A stretch of 64,000 bases of DNA, from NCBI RefSeq assembly GCF_007301515.1, contig NZ_CP041666.1, positions 1,116,001-1,180,000 on the forward strand, given 5' to 3'. The stretch comes from Radiobacillus deserti. GTDB taxonomy: Bacteria; Bacillota; Bacilli; Bacillales; Amphibacillaceae. A program made the position numbers and the translations under genes. Position 1 is the first letter of the stretch; each line of letters starts with the position of its first letter. The notes beneath the pieces are model-generated. The model was not told the origin of the DNA. It saw only the letters and a program-made list of their open reading frames with translations, and searched no databases. Below, piece by piece: positions 48,964 through 57,793 of the stretch.

Positions 48964-50181
48964 TTGAAGAAATTACATCATCACGTCGTACTCATATTAA
49001 CTATGGTAGTGTCTAGCCTTCTCGTTTTACCAAGTAATTCATTTGCTTCTGAGGCGGAACAAAAGACAGCACAAAAGCATAGAACACATGTTACCAAGGT
49101 TCAAACATATACACTACCTGATAAAATCAAAAGATTTTCCTATGACTCTGGTTTAACATTTAAATATCCAGATGCTGTACGCGGCATTTATGTGACTGGA
49201 AATTCTGCTGGAGGTAGCAGGTTCAACAAATTAGTTAAGTTTATAGAAAATACGGAATTAAATGCGATGGTTATCGATATCAAGGAAGACCGTGGAAATT
49301 TAACATTTAAACCTGATCCTGCCTCACCTTATGCAGATATTGCCAAAAACTATATTGAAGATCCAAGAAAAATGTTAGAGACTTTAGAGTCTAAAGGAAT
49401 CTATCCAATTGCTAGGATTGTGGTTTTTAAAGATACTGTGTTAGCGAAAAAGCGTCCTGACCTTTCATTTAAAGAAAACGGAAAGGTATGGACAAATGGC
49501 AATGGAGATGCATTTGTAAGTCCATTTAAAAAAGAGGTATGGGAGTACAATGTTGGAATTGCAAAAATGGCAGCGGAATTAGGATTTCAAGATATTCAGT
49601 TTGATTATGTTCGTTTCCCTGAAGGATTCGAAAGAAGAGATGAAGAGCTGGAGTATGACCTAGGAGAATATAAAAATGTTGAGCTTAGTGATGTTAAGAA
49701 AAGAGTACAAGCGGTAACGGATTTTGTAAGCTTCGCAAGAAAAGAACTGGAATACTATGACATTGATGTCTCTGTCGATATTTTTGGGTATGCAGCTACT
49801 ATTCCAGAAACACCAGGTATTGGGCAAAACTTCTCTAAGATTTCAAGTAACGTGGATGTTATCTCATCTATGATCTATCCGAGTCATTGGACACCATATT
49901 TTGGTATTGATTTTCCTGATAAAGAGCCGTATCGATTGGTGAATGAATATGCTAAGGTTGAAAATGAGGTTTTAGGCGCATTAGAACACGCTCCGAAATC
50001 AAGGCCGTGGATTCAAGATTTTGAAGCACCTTGGTTATATAGCGGCGCCCCGACTCAATATGGTAAAGCGGAAGTGGAAGCGCAAATAAAAGCATTAAAC
50101 GAGAATGGGATCCGAGAGTTCCTCTTATGGAATGCGGGAAACACGTACACGAAAAATGTAGATTATACACCCTTAAAATAA
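48964..50181 (+). CDS. secreted DUF4015-type putative glycoside hydrolase
   Basis: A 405-residue exported protein. It starts at TTG (48964, AGGGGAG nine bases upstream) with a signal peptide (KKLHHHVVLILTMVVSSLLV, cut near SNSFA). The DUF4015/TIM-barrel features are VRGIYVTGNSAGG, NAMVIDIKEDRGNLTF, ARIVVFKDTVLAKKRPDLS, the strand DIQFDYVRFPEGF, VDIFGYAA, VISSMIYPSHW and REFLLWNAGNTY. A sugar-active role is predicted for the family, but no substrate is known. The gene stands alone between the opp and its own terminator; it is not one of the genes I recall at this place in B. subtilis. Confidence 0.85.
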   Translation: MKKLHHHVVLILTMVVSSLLVLPSNSFASEAEQKTAQKHRTHVTKVQTYTLPDKIKRFSYDSGLTFKYPDAVRGIYVTGNSAGGSRFNKLVKFIENTELNAMVIDIKEDRGNLTFKPDPASPYADIAKNYIEDPRKMLETLESKGIYPIARIVVFKDTVLAKKRPDLSFKENGKVWTNGNGDAFVSPFKKEVWEYNVGIAKMAAELGFQDIQFDYVRFPEGFERRDEELEYDLGEYKNVELSDVKKRVQAVTDFVSFARKELEYYDIDVSVDIFGYAATIPETPGIGQNFSKISSNVDVISSMIYPSHWTPYFGIDFPDKEPYRLVNEYAKVENEVLGALEHAPKSRPWIQDFEAPWLYSGAPTQYGKAEVEAQIKALNENGIREFLLWNAGNTYTKNVDYTPLK

Positions 50182-50188
50182 GGGTAAG

Positions 50189-50217
50189 AAGAGCATGATT
50201 GATGTCATGCTCTTTTT
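50189..50217 (+). terminator. rho-independent terminator after the DUF4015 gene
   Basis: AAGAGCATGA and TCATGCTCTT pair with a six-base loop, then TTT. Confidence 0.88.
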
Positions 50218-50377
50218 ATGTGCATTCTTCTGATGAAACATGAGTGTTTAGTGTCTAATTTTTGCAGCTGTCGTTTATAACAATCCAATTAGGGGAAGAT
50301 AACTATTAGAGTCCATTTAACAAATACCAAATATTTCGTTATAATCAATAGTGACTACGAAAACAAGGAGTAGATCA

Positions 50378-50968
50378 ATGAATTGGTATGAAAAACTGAA
50401 CAAGTACTTCCCTGTAGAAGAAATGAAATCAAGGGAACACATGGAAATGCTTTTGAAGGAAAAGGGAGACGTCTATTACAAGGACGAAGGACAACACCAC
50501 GTGTTAATGTACGCGGAATTTAAAGAGTTTATCTTTATTGACTATGTATATGTGTCTTCTGCGTCACGAGGACAAGGAATTGGTCATAAATTAATGGAAA
50601 AGCTTAAAGCAAAGAAAAAACCAATTATCCTTGAAGTGGAGCCTGTTGATTATGAAGATACAGATACGGAGAAGCGTCTCCGCTTTTACCAACGAGAAGG
50701 ATTTAAGCATGCACAATCTATTGGTTACACGCGACGTTCTTTGGCCACAAACGAAGTGAATCCGATGGAAATTCTTTATTGGTCACCGGAAGACGAAGAT
50801 GAAGAAACCATTTATAAACAGATGAAAAAGATGTATGAAGATATTCATACGTACAAAGATAAAGAATTATACGGAAGGTCGTATCAGTCAGCCGATGAAG
50901 TATTGTCGTACGACCAAGCTCGAGACTCTGACGATATTTTTGCAGCTTTAGAAGAAGATAAAGCCTAA
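50378..50968 (+). CDS. yjbC: GNAT-type acetyltransferase YjbC
   Basis: Probable N-acetyltransferase, 196 residues (B. subtilis YjbC 192). The acetyl-CoA loop is visible as VSSASRGQGIGHKLMEKLKA, followed by PIILEVEPVDYEDTDTEKRL and RFYQREGFKHA, the usual GNAT strand order. The start is the ATG at 50378 with AAGGAGTAGATCA. In B. subtilis yjbC is immediately upstream of spx and partly cotranscribed with it; here a weak hairpin and a 358-base gap lie between. Confidence 0.9.
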   Translation: MNWYEKLNKYFPVEEMKSREHMEMLLKEKGDVYYKDEGQHHVLMYAEFKEFIFIDYVYVSSASRGQGIGHKLMEKLKAKKKPIILEVEPVDYEDTDTEKRLRFYQREGFKHAQSIGYTRRSLATNEVNPMEILYWSPEDEDEETIYKQMKKMYEDIHTYKDKELYGRSYQSADEVLSYDQARDSDDIFAALEEDKA

Positions 50969-51326
50969 TGAGTGCATATCCTTGTTTGGTTTTATACCAA
51001 CAAGGATTATTTTTATCCTTTGAAATAAGGCTTAGACCGGTACAAATGTAACCTGCAATGTCTAAATTTTGCCAAAGCTACTATCGCCTAAATGAGAACC
51101 ATTAATTTTTATTGAAATAAGTTTGAAGGATAGGCGAATAGGGTATATTAATTGTAATTATCAAAATGATTGTTACAACTTCATGACATTACAGAGTTTT
51201 TCACACATTGCTTGACAAATGTAGTATACTTGTACATAGAAGAGTTATTTAAACTAATTATAATTTAATATATTCTTCAAAGTTAGACATATAAAAAATC
51301 TTTAGCATATTGAGGAGTGAAGTTTC
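50969..51326 (+). promoter_or_regulatory. upstream region of spx
   Basis: 358-base gap. A hairpin (ATCCTTGTT..CCAACAAGGAT, 50978-51007, then ATTTTTAT) may partly terminate yjbC transcripts. Two candidate promoters follow: TTTGAA (51122-51127) with TATATT (51144-51149) at 16 bases, and TTGACA at 51212-51217 with a poorer -10. In B. subtilis spx has several promoters for different sigma factors and repressors; their sites were not identified here. Confidence 0.5.
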
Positions 51327-51722
51327 ATGGTAACACTTTATACCTCACCGAGTTGTACATCTTGCCGAAAAGCAAAAGCTTGGTTAGAAGAGCACGACAT
51401 TCCGTTCCGTGAGAGAAATATCTTTTCAGAGTCTCTTACACTTGATGAAATAAAAGAAATATTGAGAATGACGGAAGATGGGACGGATGAAATTATCTCT
51501 ACACGTTCTAAAGTTTTCCAAAGCTTAGATGTGAATTTTGACCAGCTTCCATTGAAGGACCTGTTCAATTTAATTCAAGAGAATCCAGGACTATTACGTC
51601 GCCCAATCATCATTGATGAGAAGCGCCTTCAAGTCGGTTACAACGAAGATGAAATTAGAAGATTTTTACCAAGAACTGTTCGTACTTTCCAACTTCGTGA
51701 AGCACAAAGAATGGTTAACTAA
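51327..51722 (+). CDS. spx: Spx redox-stress regulator
   Basis: ArsC-family regulator that binds the RNA polymerase alpha subunit and redirects transcription under disulfide stress. It has 131 residues, as in B. subtilis. The redox switch Cys10-Thr-Ser-Cys13 is in TSPSCTSCRKAK, followed by LLRRPIIIDEKRLQVGYNED. Its levels are normally set by ClpXP with the adaptor SpxH, whose gene lies 5 kb downstream in this window. The ATG has GAGGAGTGAAG upstream. A terminator follows. Confidence 0.97.
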   Translation: MVTLYTSPSCTSCRKAKAWLEEHDIPFRERNIFSESLTLDEIKEILRMTEDGTDEIISTRSKVFQSLDVNFDQLPLKDLFNLIQENPGLLRRPIIIDEKRLQVGYNEDEIRRFLPRTVRTFQLREAQRMVN

Positions 51723-51729
51723 TGATTTT

Positions 51730-51763
51730 ACGCAGGTCTTTCTGAGGAAAGCCTGCGTTTTTC
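51730..51763 (+). terminator. rho-independent terminator after spx
   Basis: ACGCAGG..TTTC and GAAAGCCTGCGT pair, followed by TTTTTC. Confidence 0.88.
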
Positions 51764-52017
51764 ATTCTCGCGATAGAGGTGACAAACCTGTCTATTTCAG
51801 GTACAATATGAGTTCCGAACCACTCATTAAATGGTCGAAGCATATGGGACACACACCTTTTTATATGATTTATAGGCATATCTATTTTCAACATGCAACC
51901 TTTTATCATAAAATAAAATATATAAAAGTATAGGTTGAATGATATCCACGAGTTTATGGTACGTAGAAGGTGAAGATATCCCTTCCATCCAATTCTTTTT
52001 GAAGGGAGCGATGAGGA

Positions 52018-52695
52018 ATGGAAATAGAAAGAATTAACGAGAACACGGTTAAATTTTATATATCCTATATAGATATAGAAGATCGAGGATTTGATCGTGA
52101 AGAAATCTGGTATAACCGCGAAAAAAGTGAGCAGCTTTTTTGGCAGGTTATGGATGAAGTAAACTATAAAGAAGAAGACTTTAATATAGATGGTCCATTA
52201 TGGATTCAAGTTCAAGCTCTAGATAAAGGATTAGAGATTGTAGTCACAAAAGCACAACTTTCTAAAGATGGTACGAACATTGAGCTACCAAATGAAAGTG
52301 GGAAACCATTCGATATCCCAGTAGATGAGAAAATTGAATCTTTACTAGAGGAAAAGTTCGGCAGTGATGAAGAGGACTATTCGGATTATGAGGATGAAGC
52401 ACTGACTTTCATCCTTGCGTTTAAAGATTTCGAGGATGTCATTCAATTAAGTCATTACCAGCCATTGCATGACGTGGTAAACAAATTATTCCATTACGAC
52501 AAGAAGTATATGTTGTTTCTTCAATTTGATGATGAAAAATTATCAGAGGAAGAACAGGAAGATATCATCAGTCAATTGCTTGAGTTTGGAGATGAAACGA
52601 ATGCGACAGTTCATCTTCTAGAAGAGTACGGAAAAATAATCTTTGAAGAACAGGCTTTAGCTAACATTCAGTCTATATTTCCTATGAGTAAATAG
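52018..52695 (+). CDS. mecA: MecA adaptor protein
   Basis: Adaptor that delivers ComK and other substrates to ClpCP, 225 residues. The N-terminal substrate-binding domain begins MEIERINENTVKFYISYIDI and RGFDREEIWYNREKSEQLFW; an acidic linker (GSDEEDYSDYEDE) leads to the ClpC-binding domain with FEDVIQLSHYQPLHDVVNKL, YDKKYMLFLQFDD and LLEFGDETNATVHLLEEYGK. AGGGAG precedes the ATG by nine bases. The yjbE gene that I recall between spx and mecA in B. subtilis is absent here. ComK in this window lacks the peptide MecA recognises in B. subtilis. Confidence 0.96.
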   Translation: MEIERINENTVKFYISYIDIEDRGFDREEIWYNREKSEQLFWQVMDEVNYKEEDFNIDGPLWIQVQALDKGLEIVVTKAQLSKDGTNIELPNESGKPFDIPVDEKIESLLEEKFGSDEEDYSDYEDEALTFILAFKDFEDVIQLSHYQPLHDVVNKLFHYDKKYMLFLQFDDEKLSEEEQEDIISQLLEFGDETNATVHLLEEYGKIIFEEQALANIQSIFPMSK

Positions 52696-52722
52696 GCATT
52701 CGAAAGAGTGCCTATTTTTTTA
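52690..52722 (+). terminator. rho-independent terminator after mecA
   Basis: AAATAGGCA and TGCCTATTT pair across a ten-base loop and the last stem bases run into TTTTTTT; the first arm overlaps the mecA stop codon. Confidence 0.85.
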
Positions 52723-52815
52723 TTTCTCTTTTTTAAAAATATGAAAAAGTCGTTTTTTATTCGTACAAAGGAATCCTTTTCAATCATAGAGAACCTTTAA
52801 GCAGGAGGTGATTGG

Positions 52816-53952
52816 ATGCTTCTTGCCAACAATGAACAGATGAAGCTCGTATCGTTTGCGGGCTGCAGCTTAGAAGAAATTCGTCCGTTCCGAAAGAAAA
52901 AATTTTACTGTCCAATATGTCAAGAAGAAGTGATTTTAAAAGCTGGTGGATATGTAACGGCCCATTTTGCCCATAAGCATCAAAGCATTTGTACAAATCA
53001 AGGCGAAGGCTCTTATCATGAGACTGGAAAGTGGACATTGTATCAGTGGTTTTTAAATCAACATATAAAGGCAGAAGTAGAGGTGTTTATTCCTGTCGCA
53101 AAGCAGCGTGCTGATATTTTGCTACAAATAGGAAATAAACAAATCGCAATAGAGTATCAATGTGCTTCTATTTCAGAACAAGAGGTTAGAAGGAGAACTT
53201 TGGGTTTCTTAAAAAACTCCATAACACCAATTTGGATTTTGGGTGGGAATCGAATGAAACGATTAGCTGCCCAAAAACTACATATTGAAAAAATATTTTT
53301 ACATCAGTGGTCTTCTAAGCATTCCCCAACCTTATACTATTTTTGTCCCATCCAGAAACAATTTGCAACTTATCACATCACTACGGCCTACTCCTCAGAC
53401 TTTTTACAATTTATAAGTTTGAAAGACGTGACGTTCACAAAGCTACTTACCCCTCATCCGGCTCCGTACACCGAGATAAATTGGCTAAAGAATGTGCAAG
53501 CCTTTCGCAAAAAACCGCCTCCAACCCATATAGGTAACGACGAAAGGCAATGGAGACAATGGCTCTATCAACATCATTTATATCCTCCTTTATTACCTTC
53601 TATTTGCTTCCTTCCCGTAAGATATCAATTTCGAATGAAGTGTCCAGGATGGATGTGGCAAAGTATGATAGTTTTTCAGCTTATGCAGCGTACTGGCATC
53701 TCATTCCGTCTTAAAGACTGTCATCAATTGCTTGCTTCTAAAATTGTTCCGTTATCCTCTACACCACTTATAAGAAGTATGTCAGATCCGATTCAAGAAT
53801 ATTTGGATCGACTCGTCGAGTTAGGGATTCTTTTAAAGTATAATTCAACTTATATCTGCAAGTTTCCAATCTCACTTCCGACAACGATAGATGAAGCTAT
53901 ATCGCAGGATCGTTCTTGTTGGAACAAGCTTAAAGTGAGTTCAAAATGGTAA
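52816..53952 (+). CDS. coiA: CoiA competence protein
   Basis: Competence protein CoiA, 378 residues, needed for recombination of incoming DNA in transformable firmicutes. The N-terminus has a zinc-binding-like pair, KFYCPICQEEVILK, followed by TAHFAHKH; the nuclease-like core reads AKQRADILLQIGNKQIAIEY and QCASISEQEV, then TPIWILGG. The second half is basic with many Pro, Gln and Trp. GCAGGAGGTGATTGG precedes the ATG. It lies between mecA and pepF, as in B. subtilis. ComK would be expected to activate it; no clear ComK box was confirmed. Confidence 0.92.
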   Translation: MLLANNEQMKLVSFAGCSLEEIRPFRKKKFYCPICQEEVILKAGGYVTAHFAHKHQSICTNQGEGSYHETGKWTLYQWFLNQHIKAEVEVFIPVAKQRADILLQIGNKQIAIEYQCASISEQEVRRRTLGFLKNSITPIWILGGNRMKRLAAQKLHIEKIFLHQWSSKHSPTLYYFCPIQKQFATYHITTAYSSDFLQFISLKDVTFTKLLTPHPAPYTEINWLKNVQAFRKKPPPTHIGNDERQWRQWLYQHHLYPPLLPSICFLPVRYQFRMKCPGWMWQSMIVFQLMQRTGISFRLKDCHQLLASKIVPLSSTPLIRSMSDPIQEYLDRLVELGILLKYNSTYICKFPISLPTTIDEAISQDRSCWNKLKVSSKW

Positions 53953-54045
53953 CTTTCGCATGATTCGATGTTTTTACGATATAATAAGGGGAAACAGCAT
54001 AAAGATAATACATAAGAACAATGGGAAAAGAAGGAGGACCATTCA

Positions 54046-55863
54046 TTGGCACAATCTGTAAAGGAATTACAAAAGCGTGAAGATGTTGCAGTTGAAAAGA
54101 CCTGGAGATTAGAGGATATTTTTGCCTCAGATGCTGATTGGGAGAAGGAATTAGAGTCTGTAAAATCTGATATTCCTAAGTTCGCAGAATTTCAAGGAAA
54201 CCTACACGAATCTGCAGAAACATTATATGAATTATTTACTTTACAAGATAAAGTTTCAGAACGAGTAGGAAAGCTCTATACATATGCACATATGAGATAT
54301 GATCAAGATACGACTAATTCGTTTTATCAAGCTTTAAATGCAAAAGCGGAGAATCTTGTGACTCAAATCTCTAGTGCAATGAGCTATATTATTCCGGAGA
54401 TTTTGACAATTGAAGAGGAAAAACTAACGAATTTCTTGCAAGAGCATGAGGGGTTAAAGCGTTATGAACATACGTTAAACGAAGTGAATAGGCAACGCCC
54501 TCATTTCCTTAGTGAAAAGGAAGAAGCTTTGTTAGCAGAAGTTTCTGAGGTCGTGGATAATTCTTCCCAAACATTTGGAATGTTAAACAATGCTGATCTT
54601 ACGTTCCCAGCGATAAAAGATGAAAATGGAGAAGAAGTAAATCTTACACATGGACGTTACCTAGGCTTCTTGGAGTCTGATGACCGTCGTGTTCGAGAAG
54701 ATGCGTTTAAAGCAATGTATGATACATTCGGTAACTTTAAAAATACATTTTCGTCTACGCTTTCTGGAGCAGTGAAAAAACACAATTTCTTTGCAAAAGT
54801 GAGAAACTATGATTCTGCTCGCCAATCTGCGCTTGATGGGAATAACATCCCAGAAAAGGTGTATGACAATCTAATTGAAGCGGTTCATGAGAGATTAGAT
54901 CTCTTACATCGGTATGTTGCGTTAAGAAAGAAAGTGCTGGAATTAGATGAGTTGCACATGTATGATCTTTACACACCACTAGTTAAAGACGTCGATATGA
55001 AGATTCCATATGAGGAAGCACAGCAAAAAGTGCTGGAAGGTTTGGCACCTCTAGGAGAAGAATACGCAAGTATCTTAAAGGAAGGCTATAACAACAGATG
55101 GATTGATGTGGAGGAAAACAAAGGAAAACGAAGCGGTGCATATTCTTCAGGTTCCTATAGTACAAATCCATATATTTTGCTTAACTGGCAAAACTCCCTA
55201 CATGACATGTTTACATTAGCTCATGAACTTGGGCATTCGTTGCATAGTTATTACACGAGAAAAAACCAACCATTCCGTTATGGTAACTATTCTATTTTCG
55301 TTGCAGAGGTTGCATCTACATGTAATGAAGCGCTTCTTAATGAGTATATGATTGAGCAGACTTCCGATGAAAAAGAAAAGCTGTTTCTTTTAAACCATTT
55401 CCTTGAAGGATTTCGTGGAACAGTATTTAGACAAACGATGTTTGCAGAATTCGAACATACTATTCATGTTATGGCTCAAGATGGGGAAGCATTAACTGCT
55501 GAGAAGCTAACAGAAGTTTACTACAACCTTAACAAGACGTATTTCGGTGATGAAATAGTTGTAGACGAGGAGATTGGCGTAGAGTGGGCTCGTATTCCAC
55601 ATTTTTATTACAACTATTACGTGTACCAATATGCTACTGGATATGCAGCAGCTACGTCTCTTGCTTCCCAAATATTAAAAGAAAAACAGCCAGCTGTCGA
55701 TCGCTATTTAGCTTTCCTAAGTGCAGGGAATAGTGATTATCCGATCGAGGTATTGAAAAAAGCTGGAGTAGATATGACATCTAAAAATCCGATACTTTCC
55801 GCACTGGATGTATTTGAAGAAAAATTAAATGAAATGGAAGCATTATTAGAGAAAATGCATTAA
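54046..55863 (+). CDS. pepF: oligoendopeptidase F
   Basis: M3-family zinc metallopeptidase that cleaves short peptides in the cytoplasm, 605 residues. The zinc site is HELGH in LAHELGHSLHSYY (His393, Glu394, His397), with the third ligand region FVAEVASTCNEALLNEYM downstream. YGNYSIF and IPHFYYNYYVYQYATGYAA complete the family pattern. It starts at TTG with GAAGGAGGACC upstream. Opp-imported peptides may be among its substrates; that link is inferred from gene proximity. A terminator follows. Confidence 0.96.
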   Translation: MAQSVKELQKREDVAVEKTWRLEDIFASDADWEKELESVKSDIPKFAEFQGNLHESAETLYELFTLQDKVSERVGKLYTYAHMRYDQDTTNSFYQALNAKAENLVTQISSAMSYIIPEILTIEEEKLTNFLQEHEGLKRYEHTLNEVNRQRPHFLSEKEEALLAEVSEVVDNSSQTFGMLNNADLTFPAIKDENGEEVNLTHGRYLGFLESDDRRVREDAFKAMYDTFGNFKNTFSSTLSGAVKKHNFFAKVRNYDSARQSALDGNNIPEKVYDNLIEAVHERLDLLHRYVALRKKVLELDELHMYDLYTPLVKDVDMKIPYEEAQQKVLEGLAPLGEEYASILKEGYNNRWIDVEENKGKRSGAYSSGSYSTNPYILLNWQNSLHDMFTLAHELGHSLHSYYTRKNQPFRYGNYSIFVAEVASTCNEALLNEYMIEQTSDEKEKLFLLNHFLEGFRGTVFRQTMFAEFEHTIHVMAQDGEALTAEKLTEVYYNLNKTYFGDEIVVDEEIGVEWARIPHFYYNYYVYQYATGYAAATSLASQILKEKQPAVDRYLAFLSAGNSDYPIEVLKKAGVDMTSKNPILSALDVFEEKLNEMEALLEKMH

Positions 55864-55871
55864 TAAAAAAG

Positions 55872-55902
55872 GCAGCTTACTCATCATGGTAAGCTGCTTT
55901 TT
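55872..55902. terminator. terminator after pepF
   Basis: GCAGCTTAC and GTAAGCTGC pair with an eight-base loop, flanked by AAAAAAG and CTTTTTGG; it may act both ways, for pepF and for the small minus-strand gene. Confidence 0.88.
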
Positions 55903-55921
55903 GGATTAGCAGGGAAGCATC

Positions 55922-56095
55922 CTATAGTCCTTTAAATCTTCTCCTATTTGTAAATGAAAAAATCGTTAAGTAAATCGTAATAAACAAAATAGGAAGTGTG
56001 ATCAAGGAAGGAATCATGTTCATAAATCCTAATATATTTAAGAAGAATGCAAAACAGGTCAATATGAGAAAAAATAATGGGTAGTATTTGGTCAC
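55922..56095 (-). CDS. 57-residue membrane protein
   Basis: GTG start at 56095 with AAGGAGG seven bases upstream. The product begins MTKYYPLFFLILTCFAFFLN, has two hydrophobic helices (residues about 5-26 and 30-48, the second with LITLPILFITIYLTIF) and a basic C-terminus (FTNRRRFKGL). A longer frame overlapping it on the same strand has no ribosome site. It stands alone between pepF and spxH. The family is not recognised. Confidence 0.7.
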   Translation of the reverse strand: MTKYYPLFFLILTCFAFFLNILGFMNMIPSLITLPILFITIYLTIFSFTNRRRFKGL

Positions 56096-56314
56096 AATTC
56101 CACCTCCTTATGGAACGATAGTTTTCATTACAGGATATGAAAAGGTATTTGAAAATAGAAGTGTGACATTTTTGTGAAATAATGAACATATCTCTTGTCT
56201 TCTATAAAAAGGGTTGATATATTTAACTTGTGAGATGTTTAACAAACAAAACCCCTTTGTTTGACCTGAAACTTTCTCCCATCCCCCCTTATCTTGAAAA
56301 TAGATAGGAAATTT

Positions 56315-56348
56315 GAAGGATAGCGATACCGCATATCCTTCTTTTTTT
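56315..56348 (+). terminator. terminator-like hairpin between the 57-residue gene and spxH
   Basis: GAAGGATA and TATCCTTC with an 11-base loop, then TTTTTTT on the plus strand. No plus-strand gene ends nearby, so its use is unclear; it may stop pepF read-through before spxH. Confidence 0.6.
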
Positions 56349-56361
56349 GCTCATAAAAAAA

Positions 56362-56391
56362 CCGAATTAAGGGCACCAAGCCCTCATTCGG
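56362..56391 (-). terminator. terminator of yjbI-spxH
   Basis: Minus strand: CCGAATGAGGGC and GCCCTTAATTCGG pair with one bulge around a five-base loop, then TTTTTTT. It begins two bases after the spxH stop. Confidence 0.88.
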
Positions 56392-56392
56392 A

Positions 56393-57292
56393 TCATTTCT
56401 CTCCAATATATCTCCAGAACGTTCCATATTTAACGGGTACTTCTTCAACAACTTGCTTAAGTTTTAGTTTTTTCATTTCCTTAGCTGTTTTTTCATCCGA
56501 CCAATCAAACACAACAGAAATTTCATTGCTTCCAACAAAATCATAAAAGGAAACAAAATCTTCTATTTCTGGTTTTGCTGCAGGACTAGGATCCTTCTCT
56601 AGCATCTGCTTTAATACCTTTACATACACTTCATAAGGATATAGACCAGAAATCTTTAACCCTTCTTCTTCTTGGTTTTCATTGAAGAATACAAGCGTTG
56701 GAATGTACTCTACGTCCATTTCCTTTGTTAGCTTTAAGTCACACTGTAAAGCTTTCTGAGAAGAAGTGGAGTAAAGATCACGAGTAAACTCTTCTACGTC
56801 TAATCGAACCTGTTGTGCGATGTCTGTAAGTACATCTTCTTTAGAAATATCTTTTTTATCCAGGAACAAGCTTTCTTGAACCTTTCTTAAGAACCTTCTA
56901 CCTGCTCGAAGTCCTTGTAGTTCAGCCGCTTTTATCGCAATGGAAGCAATCCAAGGAAATGAGATTGGATTTTCTAACCACAAGTCTCCATCGCAGCTCA
57001 TTCCCGTTCGACTTGCTGTCTTTTCCCAAATTTCTCGAAGCTTTTTCGGTTTATCAAACTTATCCTTATTCAAAGTAGTTAATTGCCCACTCAATATCGG
57101 ACGAATCGTAAAGTATCTTCCATATTCTATAGATAGCTTTTTTAAGGAAGGCTCTAGTGACCAGCATTCCGGACATAGAGGATCTATAAAGACATAGATT
57201 TCAACAGGCTTCTTGAGTAAATCGACAAATCCATTCTGCGGCGTCGATTGAACAACATGAGGATCAGAAGCCCCAAAAGGATTATGACTCAC
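56393..57292 (-). CDS. spxH: SpxH (YjbH) adaptor for Spx proteolysis
   Basis: Thioredoxin-like (DsbA-type) adaptor that delivers Spx to ClpXP, 299 residues (about 275 in B. subtilis). The Cys motif is Cys40-Pro-Glu-Cys43 in VFIDPLCPECWSLEP; then GRYFTIRPILSGQ, NPISFPWIASIAIKAAELQG and DVEYIPTLVFFNE. The GTG start at 57292 has AAAGGAG upstream and overlaps the yjbI stop by four bases, so the two are coupled, as in B. subtilis. Spx itself is encoded 5 kb upstream. Confidence 0.95.
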   Translation of the reverse strand: MSHNPFGASDPHVVQSTPQNGFVDLLKKPVEIYVFIDPLCPECWSLEPSLKKLSIEYGRYFTIRPILSGQLTTLNKDKFDKPKKLREIWEKTASRTGMSCDGDLWLENPISFPWIASIAIKAAELQGLRAGRRFLRKVQESLFLDKKDISKEDVLTDIAQQVRLDVEEFTRDLYSTSSQKALQCDLKLTKEMDVEYIPTLVFFNENQEEEGLKISGLYPYEVYVKVLKQMLEKDPSPAAKPEIEDFVSFYDFVGSNEISVVFDWSDEKTAKEMKKLKLKQVVEEVPVKYGTFWRYIGEK

Positions 57293-57690
57293 ATCGATTC
57301 TCCTTTCTCGTGTTCTGGTGTGTTTTCCATATGCTGTGCGGTCATCGATAGTCTTTCGAAAATTGCAGTCCGATAGGGTTCAGCAATGTCAGCTTCTTCT
57401 AGTGCTTCATTCATACAGGATAACCATGCAGCTCTTCTCGTTGGTGTTATTTCGAAAGGTAAGTGTCTTCTTCTAAGCATAGGGTGACCATGCTCTTCTG
57501 TATATAACGGTGGGCCACCTAAAAACTGTGTAAGAAACAGTTCCTGTTTTCGAGCTGTTTCCGTTAGGTCATCTGGGAAAATAGGTGTAAGATCAGGATG
57601 TACCTCTACTTTTTTATAAAAGTTTTTAACTAATTGACTGACTTTTTCAAAGCCACCAATGGCTTCAAATAAAGTACCATATTGTTTCAT
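57289..57690 (-). CDS. yjbI: truncated haemoglobin (YjbI)
   Basis: Group II truncated haemoglobin, 133 residues. The fold is recognisable from LFEAIGGFEKVSQLVKNFYK, IFPDDLTETARKQELFLTQF, GGPPLYTEEHGHPMLRRRHL with the proximal His, and ITPTRRAAWLSCMNEAL. It binds heme and O2/NO in relatives; in S. aureus the equivalent gene pair has been linked to thiol stress. AAAGGGG precedes the ATG. It is the first gene of yjbI-spxH. Confidence 0.94.
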   Translation of the reverse strand: MKQYGTLFEAIGGFEKVSQLVKNFYKKVEVHPDLTPIFPDDLTETARKQELFLTQFLGGPPLYTEEHGHPMLRRRHLPFEITPTRRAAWLSCMNEALEEADIAEPYRTAIFERLSMTAQHMENTPEHEKGESM

Positions 57691-57793
57691 AATAATAATC
57701 CCCTTTTAGGGTTGTGAAATGTTAACCGTATTTATTAGCTTTATTTGTAATTAATTGTAACAGCGTCTATCTGAAATGAGCAACTTATCTGTT

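Noticed and set aside
51613..51933. Plus-strand frame overlapping the end of spx
   Set aside because: Shadow of spx in another frame that runs through the spx terminator; no ribosome site.
55944..56189. Minus-strand frame of 81 codons
   Set aside because: No ribosome site and a poor composition; the overlapping 57-codon frame (55922-56095) has an ideal site and two membrane helices.
56237..56258. Short inverted repeat AACAAA...TTTGTTT
   Set aside because: Only six or seven AT base pairs; too weak to be called a terminator or operator.
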